A stretch of 64,000 nt of DNA, taken from Clostridiales bacterium (GTDB taxonomy: Bacteria > Bacillota > Clostridia > Christensenellales > CAG-138). The translations under genes were made by a program, and so were the position numbers. The notes under the pieces were generated by a model that was not told the DNA's origin, did no database searches, and saw only the letters and a program-made list of their open reading frames with translations. The stretch lies in assembly GCA_004554165.1 (NCBI GenBank), contig SFNQ01000008.1:1-64000 (forward strand), in the 5' to 3' direction. Shown piece after piece: positions 24,768 through 33,195 of this stretch (positions within the stretch are counted from its first letter, which is position 1; each line of letters starts with the position of its first letter).

Positions 24768-25972
24768 TCCGGATTCCTCCGCCGCTTTGCAAGCGCGGCC
24801 AGCTTTTGATAGAATTCCGTCCGCCGCTGCGAAAGCAGGTCATGCCGGAAGGCCTGTGCGCGCGCCAGATTTTCGCGGCTCTTCCTTTCCAGTATCTGCG
24901 GCTCCGACAGCCAGGCGGAAAGCGTCCCTGCAAAACCCTCCACATCCTTCGGATCGGCAACGAGGCAGTCCGCCTCCAGCAGCTCCGGCATCCCGCCCAC
25001 GGGCGTGGACAGGCAGGGCAGCCCTGCGGCCATCGCCTCAATCACGCCCCGCGGCAGGCCCTCCGCCTGCGTTGGCAGCACATAGATGTCCGCCGCCCTG
25101 AGCTCCGCCATTACCTGCGTCCGCGAGGGCAACAGCCCTGTAAAGCGCACCGCATCCGAAAGGCCGCGCTCCGCCGCCTCCCGCTCGAACGCGGCGCGCA
25201 GCGCGCCGTCGCCCACAAAAACGCCGCGCACGTCAAAGCCCCGGCCGCGCAGCCGCTCCAGAGCCGCAAGCAGAACCCGCTCTCCCTTCCGCTCGGAATT
25301 CATCGCGGCGTTGGTGAGGATAAGCGTAAACCGCGTCTGCCCCGCAAAGTCCCTCGGCGCGCCAAAATCCCCGTCCGAAAGCTCGATGTCCGAACAGGCG
25401 CAGTCAAAATACGATTCCGACGCGCCATGCAGCATGGCCTGCGAAGGATAATGCTTCTGGATCGCCTCGCGCGTCACATAGCACACGCCGTTGGCCCTGC
25501 GGCAGATGCGCGCAAGCGTGCGCGACATCAGGCGGTACAGCGTTGTCTGAATCAGGCCCTCGTCCGTGTTCTGTAAAAACCCCGTAAAGTCGGATACCAC
25601 CTCCGCCCCCACCGGCAAGCCCTTCGGCAGATGGGAAAAGGTCATGTGCGCGGTCTGCCCCGGAACGCGGAGCATGGCCGCGTCGCAGTCCTCCGCCGCG
25701 CCGCGCAGCCGGCGGTGTATCGAAAGATATTTGGGCAGCAGCTGCTTCGGCCCCTGGAAAAAGGGAATCCCAAACACCGACACGCCCGGTCCGTCCACGC
25801 GGAGCCAGCCCGCCTCCGCAGCCGGAACAGCCTTCTCCCGTGCGACCACGCGCACCTGATCAAAGGCCATGCGGTAGCGGCAGAAATAATCGTAGCCATA
25901 CAGCGTACTGCAATACGCCGCGCCGTCCGGCGTACGGTAGATATGTGCATCCGTGGCAACAAGAAGTCTCAT
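24764..25972 (-). CDS. Family 4 glycosyltransferase
   Basis: 402 residues. The C-terminal GT1/GT4 domain is clear: RFTLILTNAAMNSERKGERV, GVFVGDGALRAAFE, VRFTGLLPSRTQVM, and the E-x7-E motif in PTQAEGLPRGVIEAMAAGLP. The N-terminal half (MRLLVATDAHIYRTPDGAAY) is divergent, as usual for acceptor-binding domains. It overlaps its neighbours by four bases on both sides, so the three genes from 27201 to 23598 are a tightly coupled operon. It probably adds one sugar to a surface glycan; the linkage is unknown. Confidence 0.92.
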   Translation of the reverse strand: MRLLVATDAHIYRTPDGAAYCSTLYGYDYFCRYRMAFDQVRVVAREKAVPAAEAGWLRVDGPGVSVFGIPFFQGPKQLLPKYLSIHRRLRGAAEDCDAAMLRVPGQTAHMTFSHLPKGLPVGAEVVSDFTGFLQNTDEGLIQTTLYRLMSRTLARICRRANGVCYVTREAIQKHYPSQAMLHGASESYFDCACSDIELSDGDFGAPRDFAGQTRFTLILTNAAMNSERKGERVLLAALERLRGRGFDVRGVFVGDGALRAAFEREAAERGLSDAVRFTGLLPSRTQVMAELRAADIYVLPTQAEGLPRGVIEAMAAGLPCLSTPVGGMPELLEADCLVADPKDVEGFAGTLSAWLSEPQILERKSRENLARAQAFRHDLLSQRRTEFYQKLAALAKRRRNPE

Positions 25973-27201
25973 CGTTCTCCTTCTCCCTCCGGCGCACCGC
26001 CGGCCGGCCGCTGCGCCAGCGCCGCCATTTGCTCAAGGAGCGCGTCCATATGGCGCCCTTTGGTAAAATGCGCCCCGAAATACGCCCGGCCGTTTTCTCC
26101 GCAGCCGGCATAGCGTTGGGGCTGCGTGATAAACTCCCGCATGATTTCGGCAAGCCCAGCGCTGTCCCCGCTTGCCGCGCAGGCGCCGCAGCGGGCCTGC
26201 CGGATAAGATCGGCCGCAGGGCCGTCGATGGCGGCGAGGACGGGTTTGCCCGCGGCCATATAGCCCTGCAGCTTTGAGGGCACCGTCAGCCCCACCAGCG
26301 AATCGCCGGACAGGGTCAGAAGGCATGCGTCCGCAAGGCGGTAAAACGCCGGCATCTCCTCCACCGGCCGCCGTCCATGGAACAGGATGCGCCCGCCAAG
26401 GCCAAGGGACGCCGCAAGGCGCTTCGTCTCATCCAGCATGGAGCCGTCGCCAACGATATGCAGCCGCCAGTCCGGCAGGTCGCAAATCTCCCGCGCCGCC
26501 CGCAGCAGGCAGGGCATGTCCTGCGCCACGCCCACATTCCCCAGAAAAACAAAATCCGTAAGGCCGTTCTCCTCTGCCGACGTTTCCGACAGACAGGGCT
26601 CCGGCGCAAACTGCGGGAGTACGCTGAGGCGCTCCGGCCCAATTCCATGCACCCGCTCAAAATAGGGCAGAAAGGCTTGGGACTGCACGGCGATATGGTC
26701 GCAGGCGCGGTACAGCCGCGTACAGAACCGGCCAATCAGCCGGTAGAGCAGCGAGTCCCCGCTTCGCAGCAGAATCCTCACCGATTCAGGCCAGAGATCC
26801 AGGCAATAGAGCAGCAGCGGCTTTTTGAGCCTCTTTTTCAGCACCGCCGCAGGATAAGCCATGAACGCCGGGGAGAGCTGATAGCAGAAGATCAGATCCG
26901 CATCTGCCCGCAGCCGCCGCGCCCGCCATGCCGCAGAGAGCATGAAGCTGAAATAGTTCAGCGCCAGCCCCAGCGCGCCCCTTTTTCTGCCGATTTCAAA
27001 GCAGCGCAGCACATGCACGCCATGGAGCCATTCCTCCCGCCGCCTGCCGTGCCGGTATTCCTCCGGCACCACCCCGGAGGGATAGTTTGGCAGCCCCGTC
27101 AGCACCGTTACCCCGTGGCCCTCGCGCACAAGCTGCTCACATACCTCCGTCACAAGGAACTGCTCCGGATGATAATACTGACAGACGACGAGAATGTTCA
27201 T
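25969..27201 (-). CDS. Family 4 glycosyltransferase, WcaI-like
   Basis: 410 residues from the ATG at 27201, preceded by GGGAGCGGG at 8 bases; a GTG 24 bases further upstream lacks a good site. The N-terminus MNILVVCQYYHPEQFLVTEV and TVLTGLPNYPSG are typical of the WcaI/WbuB-like subgroup. Donor-binding motifs are DFVFLGNVGVAQDMPCLL, IVGDGSMLDETK, ILFHGRRPVEEM and VPSKLQGYMAAGKPVLA. It heads the three-gene glycosyltransferase operon. Members of this subgroup often transfer N-acetylated amino sugars, which would fit with the PglF-type dehydratase at 7.4 kb, but that link is inference. Confidence 0.93.
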   Translation of the reverse strand: MNILVVCQYYHPEQFLVTEVCEQLVREGHGVTVLTGLPNYPSGVVPEEYRHGRRREEWLHGVHVLRCFEIGRKRGALGLALNYFSFMLSAAWRARRLRADADLIFCYQLSPAFMAYPAAVLKKRLKKPLLLYCLDLWPESVRILLRSGDSLLYRLIGRFCTRLYRACDHIAVQSQAFLPYFERVHGIGPERLSVLPQFAPEPCLSETSAEENGLTDFVFLGNVGVAQDMPCLLRAAREICDLPDWRLHIVGDGSMLDETKRLAASLGLGGRILFHGRRPVEEMPAFYRLADACLLTLSGDSLVGLTVPSKLQGYMAAGKPVLAAIDGPAADLIRQARCGACAASGDSAGLAEIMREFITQPQRYAGCGENGRAYFGAHFTKGRHMDALLEQMAALAQRPAGGAPEGEGER

Positions 27202-27321
27202 GCGCTTTGCCCGCTCCCGATCCACGGCAGAATATGCCGAAAAATATATGGTAACAGTGTAGCATAAAGCGTCCCCGGCCGCAACCGCAGCCGGGGAGCA
27301 CGGGGTCCCGGGCCTTCCTGC

Positions 27322-28440
27322 TCAGAGCGCTTCGCCCGAAAGATATACCCGCTCAAGATTCATTTCCCCGTCGCACAGCAGCAGATCCGCCCGCCGTCCC
27401 ACGGCGATTGCGCCCACATCCTCCAGTACGCCGAGAATTCTGGCCGGATTGAACGAAGCCGTGCGAAGCGCTTCCTCCAGCGGAATCCCCATGCCCGCAA
27501 GCCTGCGCACACAGTCCAGCATTGTGGCGGTTGAGCCCGCAATCGTGCCGTCGGCAAGTCTTGCAAGGCCGCCAGACAGGGTGACGCGCTGACCGCCAAG
27601 ACAGAACTCGCCGCCCTCCATGCCGCAGAAGGCCAGCGCATCCGTAATCAGGCAGATTCGCTCCGGCCCGAAAATACGGAAGATTGCGCGGACCATGGCG
27701 GGGTGTACATGCAGGCCGTCGCCAATCAGCTCCACCATGACCTCGGGATGGTCCGCCGCGGCGCCGATCACGCCCGGCGCGCGATGCAGCAGCGGCGGCA
27801 TGCCGTTGCACAGGTGCGTCACATGCCTCGCGCCCAGTTCAAAGGCGCGGCTTGCCGTTTCGTAATCCGCCTCGGTGTGCGCCACCGATACCACCACGCC
27901 CGCAGCCGCGGCCTCACGGATAAAGTCCTCCGCTCCCGGCAACTCCGGCGCAACGCAGGTGATCCGGATCATGCCATCCGCAGCCGCCTGTAAGCGCCGG
28001 AGCATCCCGATGCTGGGCGGCTGAAGAAAGTCCGGGTTCTGCGCGCCGCGCTTCGCCATGGAGAAAAAGGGGCCCTCCATGGTGATTCCCACGATATGCG
28101 CCGCCCCGGCAGGCGCCTCGTCGCGCAGACGCACCGCAGCGCGGTAGGCCCTGTTTAGCGCGGCTTCGGAAACCGTCATGGACGCCGGCGAGAAGCTGGT
28201 TGTGCCGTGCGCTGCCAGAAAGCGCGCCATGGTGCAGAGGCCCTCGTAGCCATCGTCGGAAAAATCCAGCCCGCTGTTGCCATGCAGGTGCAGGTCCACG
28301 AAGCCCGGCAGGAGAAGCCGTTTTCTCTCCCCGCAGTCCGGCTTTTCCCGCAGCGCCGCAATGCGGCCCTTCTCCACGGCCACATCGCCAAAATGAAAGC
28401 GGAAATCCTCGCCATAATAATGTACATTTTGAAATTCCAT
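27322..28440 (-). CDS. nagA: N-acetylglucosamine-6-phosphate deacetylase
   Basis: 372 residues from the ATG at 28440, with GGGAGGA upstream; the frame extends to 28479 but that part overlaps the promoter. Amidohydrolase-fold metal motifs: VDLHLHGNSG, the metal-binding Glu in TMEGPFF, His in VAHTEADY, His/Asn in VTHLCNGMPPLLHR, DGLHVHP, and catalytic Asp in LITDALAFCG. The enzyme deacetylates GlcNAc-6-P to glucosamine-6-P in amino-sugar recycling or catabolism. No nagB is adjacent. It has its own promoter. Confidence 0.95.
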   Translation of the reverse strand: MEFQNVHYYGEDFRFHFGDVAVEKGRIAALREKPDCGERKRLLLPGFVDLHLHGNSGLDFSDDGYEGLCTMARFLAAHGTTSFSPASMTVSEAALNRAYRAAVRLRDEAPAGAAHIVGITMEGPFFSMAKRGAQNPDFLQPPSIGMLRRLQAAADGMIRITCVAPELPGAEDFIREAAAAGVVVSVAHTEADYETASRAFELGARHVTHLCNGMPPLLHRAPGVIGAAADHPEVMVELIGDGLHVHPAMVRAIFRIFGPERICLITDALAFCGMEGGEFCLGGQRVTLSGGLARLADGTIAGSTATMLDCVRRLAGMGIPLEEALRTASFNPARILGVLEDVGAIAVGRRADLLLCDGEMNLERVYLSGEAL

Positions 28441-28477
28441 GTGCTGCTTCCTCCCGCATCCGTTTCGCTTTTGTTTC

Positions 28478-28506
28478 ATTATACACCTCTTTCCATGCTT
28501 TCGTCA
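28478..28506 (-). promoter_or_regulatory. Promoter of nagA
   Basis: Minus strand: TGACGA (28501-28506), 17 bases, TATAAT (28478-28483), about 38 bases before the ATG. The -35 is a partial match. Confidence 0.55.
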
Positions 28507-28829
28507 TCCTTCCTCCGGCCATTGGCAGCGGGTTTGTAAAAAACGGATTGCGCTGTTCGCGCAGGGCAGCCATCCATGGTTGCGCCTCTTGGGCAAAGCA
28601 CTGCCCCTGACAGAAAAAGAAAAACTCTGCCGCAAAACCGGGCCGCATTGAACGCTCTCCGGTTTTCAGGCGACAGAGGATGGGAGGCAAGGCGGACAAT
28701 TGCATCCGGCCAAACGCCTGCAGGAACCTGATTGGCAAACTCCGCACAGGGGAAGCTGCCGGACCGGCGCCGTCGATTGCGCCGGCAGCGCGATTGTCAA
28801 ACGTCATGGCGGGCGCTTTCGGAACAGCC

Positions 28830-29393
28830 TCAGCCGCCAAACACACCCAGATGCTCAAGAAGGATTTTCAGCCCCATCAAAACGAGGATAATGCCGCCCA
28901 GCAGCTCCGCGCGGGATTTGTACTTTGCGCCAAACACGTTGCCGATCTTCATGCCGGCTGCGGAAAGCAGGAAGGTGGTCGCGCCAATCAAAAGCACTGC
29001 GGGGACAATCTTCACGCTCAAAAACGCGAAGGTTACGCCTACGGCCAGCGCATCGATGCTGGTGGCAAGGGCCAGCGGCAGCATCGCGCGGAAGGAAAAA
29101 TCGCCGTTGAGCGCCTCGCTCCCGGAGCGCGCCTCCCGGATCATGGAAATGCCGATGAGCGTCAGCAGGACAAAGGCGACCCAGTGGTCAAAACGTTCAA
29201 TGAGCCCGCGAAAGCTCACCCCGAGAAAATAGCCGGCAAGCGGCATCAGCGCCTGAAAGCCGCCAAAGTACAGGCCCGCCGCAGCCGCATGCCGCGGCAG
29301 AACCCGCTTTACGGACAGCCCCTTGCACACGGAGACGGCAAAGGCGTCCATCGACAGGCCAAGCGCAATCAGGAACAATTCCAGCAGGTCCAT
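28830..29393 (-). CDS. mntP: Manganese efflux pump MntP
   Basis: 187 residues, six membrane spans arranged as two halves. The family signatures are LGLSMDAFAVSVCKGLS in the first half and LALATSIDALAVGVTFAF in the second, each with the conserved Asp; the G/D pattern is that of MntP (DUF204). It exports excess Mn2+. GAGGG precedes the ATG at 9 bases. Its 205-base leader is worth scanning for the manganese-sensing yybP-ykoY riboswitch; only fragments of the consensus are visible by eye. Confidence 0.95.
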   Translation of the reverse strand: MDLLELFLIALGLSMDAFAVSVCKGLSVKRVLPRHAAAAGLYFGGFQALMPLAGYFLGVSFRGLIERFDHWVAFVLLTLIGISMIREARSGSEALNGDFSFRAMLPLALATSIDALAVGVTFAFLSVKIVPAVLLIGATTFLLSAAGMKIGNVFGAKYKSRAELLGGIILVLMGLKILLEHLGVFGG

Positions 29394-29598
29394 AGAAAAG
29401 CCCTCGTTTCTTTTCTTTCTTTTCCCCCGGGCAACAGAAAAGGCCGTCCTGCAATATCAGCATATCACAGACCGGTCTCATCCTTTCAAACCGGGCCCGG
29501 AGCGCAGGCGCTCCAGCGTGTTGCGCCGGCTGCACGTGCGCGGCGCCGATTCCTCCCCAAATCCTGTTTCAGGGTATGGCAGCCGGTCCTTTCCGCTG

Positions 29599-30246
29599 TC
29601 AATCGTGCAGGACCTTTTTCACATCCTGCATCCGCCCCAGCACCAGCAGGTGCTCCGCTTCCGAGAAGGTATAATCGCCCATGGGCAGAGGCCGCACCAC
29701 GCTGCCCGTTTTGATGGCCAGAATGCTCATGTTGTACCGCTGGCGGAAGTTCAGCTCGCGGATGGTCTTGCCGATCCACCGCTCCTGCGCCTGCAATTCA
29801 AAGATGGAATACTCCCCGGACAGGCCGATGCAGTCGAAAATACTGTCCGAGCTCTCCGAAACGGCGATGCGCTGGGCAACATCGCGTTCGGGATAGATGA
29901 CAAAATCCGCGCCGTTGCGCAGAAGGAATTTTTCCTGAATATCGCGGTCTGCCTTGCTGAAAATCTTCTTTGCGCCAAGCTCCCGCAGAAGATCCGTAAT
30001 CTCAAGGCTGTCCTGAAAGCTGTCGCCGATGCAGACAAAGCAGGCGTCAAAGCTGGCCACGTCAAAGGTTTTCAGTACGTCGATATCCGTACAGTCGCCG
30101 ATCTTTGCGCTCACGTCATAGTCCAGCATTTCACCCACGAGCTTTTCGTTGCGATCGACGATCATCACCTCGCAGCCCTGCGCCACAAGGCAGCGGCAAA
30201 GATGGCGGCCAAAGGTGCCCATGCCGATGATTAAAAACGATTTCAT
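29599..30246 (-). CDS. ktrA: Potassium uptake regulatory protein KtrA (RCK/TrkA)
   Basis: 215 residues from the ATG at 30246, after GGAGGAGAGG; an upstream extension to 30363 would run into ktrB. The RCK-N Rossmann domain has the nucleotide motif IIGMGTFGRHL and the acidic end of beta-2 in VMIVDRNEKL. An RCK-C domain (about residues 135-215) follows. Length is that of KtrA, with one RCK-N/RCK-C unit, not the double-length TrkA. The octameric ring gates the KtrB channel on ATP/ADP binding. It follows ktrB by 17 bases in the same operon. Confidence 0.94.
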   Translation of the reverse strand: MKSFLIIGMGTFGRHLCRCLVAQGCEVMIVDRNEKLVGEMLDYDVSAKIGDCTDIDVLKTFDVASFDACFVCIGDSFQDSLEITDLLRELGAKKIFSKADRDIQEKFLLRNGADFVIYPERDVAQRIAVSESSDSIFDCIGLSGEYSIFELQAQERWIGKTIRELNFRQRYNMSILAIKTGSVVRPLPMGDYTFSEAEHLLVLGRMQDVKKVLHD

Positions 30247-30263
30247 CCAGTCCTCTCCTCCGT

Positions 30264-31610
30264 TCAACCGATTGTAATCCGTTCCACCGGGTTTTCCACC
30301 CGGGCGGGCGCCCGCTTCTCCAGCAGCGCCAAACCAAACGATACGCTGCCCACGCGGCCGCAATACATCAAAAGGATAATCACCATCTGCGAAAGGGGCA
30401 GCAGCTCCCGCGTGACGCCCGTGGTCATGCCCACCGTGCCGATGGCGGAAAAAACCTCGAACAGCACATCAGAAAAACGCAGTTCCTGCGCCCCCATGAT
30501 AACAAGCGCACCGAAAAACGCCAGCGACAGGTTGGTAAAGAACACCCGCGCGGCTTTATCGATGGCCTCCTGCTCCAGCCTGCGGCCGTAAACATTTGTG
30601 CTCCTGCCATGGCGGAAACCCGCAATCGTGTGCAGCACCAGCACGCAGAGCGTGGTGGTTTTGATGCCGCCCGCCGTAGAGCCGGGACTGCCGCCCACGA
30701 GCATGAGAAACATGGTCAAAAGCATGCTCCCATTGGACAGGGCCGCCGTATCCGTCGTATTAAAGCCTGCCGTACGGGGCGCTACCGCGTCGAACAGAAC
30801 GGTCAGAATCTGCTCGCCCGCGCTGCGTCCGGCGCAGAGCCCCTTCCGCTCAAACAGGTAGAACAGCAGCGCGCCGCCCAGCGTCAGCACTGCCGAAACC
30901 GTCAAAACCAGCTTGCTGTGCAGCCGGTAGCGCCGAAACCGCAGTCCGTGGCGACGGACATCCTCCCACACGAGGAAGCCGAAGCCGCCGATGGCAATCA
31001 GCGCCACGAGGGTGAGATTCACCAGCGCGTCGCCGGAATAGCCCGTCATCGAGGAGAAGGGCTCCTTCACGCCCATGAGGTCGAAGCCCGCGTTGCAAAA
31101 GGCGGAAACGGCGTGGAACAGGCTGAAATACAGGCCACGCCAAAGCCCGAACTCCGGGACAAAGCGAATCGACAGCAGGAGCGCGCCCACAGCCTCGATC
31201 AGTATCGTTCCGAGGACGATGGTTCTTGTGAGCGCAAGTACGCCGCCAATTTGTGAGACATTGATGCTCTCGCTCATAACCTCCCGCTGGCGAAGGCCAA
31301 TCCGCTTTCTGAGCAGCAGAAAGAACATCGTCGCAATCGACATAAAGCCAAGACCGCCAACCTGAATCAGCAGGAGAATCACGATTTGTCCGAACAACGA
31401 CCAGTACGTGCCCGTATCCACGAGCACAAGCCCCGTCACGCAGGAGGCCGAGGTCGCCGTCAGGAGCGCCACGTTAAAGGGCGCGGACACGCCCTCCGCC
31501 GTCGCACAGGGCAGCATCAGCAGCGCCGTTCCCAGCGCAATCATGATAAAGAATCCCAGCGCAATGATCTGGACGTGCGTAAAGCGCCGCTTTCCAAACC
31601 GTTCCAGCAT
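30264..31610 (-). CDS. ktrB: Potassium uptake membrane protein KtrB
   Basis: 448 residues, standard length, with four M1-P-M2-type repeats. The filter loops are TATSASCVTGLVL, HAVSAFCNAGFDL, VAPRTAGFNTTD and SAIGTVGMTTGVT, each with its conserved glycine. It forms the ion-conducting dimer that, with the KtrA ring, imports K+ (often Na+-dependent). GGAGGTG precedes the ATG. It lies 50 bases after an MFS gene on the same strand and 17 bases before ktrA. The KdpDE-like system at 14-16 kb is a possible regulator. Confidence 0.95.
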   Translation of the reverse strand: MLERFGKRRFTHVQIIALGFFIMIALGTALLMLPCATAEGVSAPFNVALLTATSASCVTGLVLVDTGTYWSLFGQIVILLLIQVGGLGFMSIATMFFLLLRKRIGLRQREVMSESINVSQIGGVLALTRTIVLGTILIEAVGALLLSIRFVPEFGLWRGLYFSLFHAVSAFCNAGFDLMGVKEPFSSMTGYSGDALVNLTLVALIAIGGFGFLVWEDVRRHGLRFRRYRLHSKLVLTVSAVLTLGGALLFYLFERKGLCAGRSAGEQILTVLFDAVAPRTAGFNTTDTAALSNGSMLLTMFLMLVGGSPGSTAGGIKTTTLCVLVLHTIAGFRHGRSTNVYGRRLEQEAIDKAARVFFTNLSLAFFGALVIMGAQELRFSDVLFEVFSAIGTVGMTTGVTRELLPLSQMVIILLMYCGRVGSVSFGLALLEKRAPARVENPVERITIG

Positions 31611-31659
31611 GCCTGCCGCTCACCTCCCTTTTCTCAGCCCGCGCGCATCCTGTTTCCCC

Positions 31660-32973
31660 TTAGCTCTTCTGCACAGCCTTCCGGCGCCGTTCGCGCAGGG
31701 CAAAATACAGCGGAACAAGGGTCAGAAGCGACAGCGCCGCGGCAATATAGAACAGAACGTTGGAGGGCGACATGCCCGCAGCGCCATTGATGGTCACCGG
31801 CACGCCAAAGCGCTCGATGACAAAGCTGGCGCCCGACGGGCCGAGCACCATGGGTACCAGTACATAGAAGATGATCCGGACGCCCTCAAACTGACCGCGC
31901 TGCGCCTCCGGATAGAGGTTTTTCGACCACGCGGTGGTGGTTTGCATCATGAGCACATACCCGACGCCCGCCACGATGACGCCAAGCTCGATCAGCGCAA
32001 TGTTCGTTCCGGAAAGGCCCAGCACCGCCAGCCCAAGAACCGTGGCCGCAACGGACAACAGGATCATGCGCGCATGCTGTCCGCCATTGACCGCCTTTGC
32101 CGCAGGAATCGCCGCAAGCACGGCAAGCAGCAGGCCCACGCCCTGCAGCACGCCAGCCGTCCCCTCGGAGTAGCCAAGCGTATAAATAAAGTAATTTCCC
32201 ACATGGGCAAAATAGAAATTAAAACAGGTAAAATATACCGACATTATGAAAAACACAAAGAACAGCTCCCGGTTTTTCAAAAAGGTTTTGAAATCAAACA
32301 CGGAGAAAAGCTGATGGAAAAACCCCCGCGGATCGCGCACGGGACGGAGCGCCGTCCCCTCGCGCATCAACAGCACGCCCACCGCGCCCACCGCAGCCAC
32401 GAAAACGCCCACGACGATGAAGTAGGCAAAATAGCCGAAGGCCTCGATGACAAGGCCGGACCCCACCGTGCCCACAATGGTAGCGATTACGGGCTGCGCC
32501 GCGACTGCGCCGCCCAGCTGCCCCCGGTTCCGCTCGCTGGAAATATCCGTCGTCCAGGAGCTGAAGCCGCTGTCGTTGCCCATGGAGCCGAAAAAGCTCA
32601 TCAGCGCATCCATGGCCACCACCATGGCGGCAGCCAGAAGAATGGGCTCTTTCGGCAGAAACTCCGTGGCCCCGAAGGCAACGGTAAACAGGCCCCAGAG
32701 CAGATAGCCGATAAAAACAAAGGGCCTGCGCCTTCCGATGCGGTCGCTCCAGGTGCCGCAGAGAAACGTGGAAACGGTGGTCAGCGCCGCGGAAACGCCC
32801 GTCATCCAGGCGATGATGGAGGCGTCCGGACTGATCTTTGCATACACAAAGGTATTGAACCACTGGTTCTCCACGTTCCAGCAGAGCTGGCCCGCAAGCC
32901 CCACCAGCCAGATCACGACCCAGTTCCTCCGGGAGATCTTCCCTGTTTCGGACGGTTTCTGCCGCCTGTCCAT
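31660..32973 (-). CDS. Major facilitator superfamily transporter
   Basis: 437 residues if the ATG at 32973 is used (8 bases after GGGAGG); an ATG six bases earlier is too close to that site. About twelve spans. The MFS loop motif appears as GTWSDRIGRRRPFVFIGY between spans 2 and 3. The conserved acidic and aromatic residues of spans 1 and 4 (NVENQWFNTF; GNDSGFSSWTTDIS) recall the GPH/SLC45-type sugar carrier branch. Substrate is unknown. It has a good promoter and may be co-transcribed with ktrBA, since the gap is 49 bases with no hairpin. Confidence 0.88.
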   Translation of the reverse strand: MDRRQKPSETGKISRRNWVVIWLVGLAGQLCWNVENQWFNTFVYAKISPDASIIAWMTGVSAALTTVSTFLCGTWSDRIGRRRPFVFIGYLLWGLFTVAFGATEFLPKEPILLAAAMVVAMDALMSFFGSMGNDSGFSSWTTDISSERNRGQLGGAVAAQPVIATIVGTVGSGLVIEAFGYFAYFIVVGVFVAAVGAVGVLLMREGTALRPVRDPRGFFHQLFSVFDFKTFLKNRELFFVFFIMSVYFTCFNFYFAHVGNYFIYTLGYSEGTAGVLQGVGLLLAVLAAIPAAKAVNGGQHARMILLSVAATVLGLAVLGLSGTNIALIELGVIVAGVGYVLMMQTTTAWSKNLYPEAQRGQFEGVRIIFYVLVPMVLGPSGASFVIERFGVPVTINGAAGMSPSNVLFYIAAALSLLTLVPLYFALRERRRKAVQKS

Positions 32974-33026
32974 ACCCATTTCCTCCCCCTGCGGTCCCCG
33001 CCGAAGCTGCCGCCCTTCTTTTTCCT

Positions 33027-33055
33027 ATTGTAGCGCGGCGCGGCGTCCTCCGCAA
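33027..33055 (-). promoter_or_regulatory. Promoter of the MFS gene (and possibly ktrBA)
   Basis: Minus strand: TTGCGG (33050-33055), 17 bases, TACAAT (33027-33032), about 55 bases before the start codon. Confidence 0.6.
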
Positions 33056-33145
33056 GAGAGAAAAGGCGCGGTTTGCAGGGCGGTTCGGACATTGCCCCGC
33101 TTTTTGCTCGGCGGAGCACTTTTCGATGCGCGCTTTTCAAAATTG

Positions 33146-33154
33146 TGGTATACT
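33146..33154 (+). promoter_or_regulatory. Extended -10 promoter of the threonine aldolase-like gene
   Basis: TGG-TATACT gives an extended -10 element (33146-33154); no good -35 is seen. It lies about 40 bases before the TTG start codon at 33196. Confidence 0.5.
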
Positions 33155-33195
33155 GAACTCAATCATTTTTCTCAATCTTAGGAGGGGCAATCCCT

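Noticed and set aside
28764..28785. CCGGCGC / GCGCCGG hairpin downstream of mntP
   Set aside because: No T-tract follows on the minus strand and the loop is ordinary; too weak to call a terminator.
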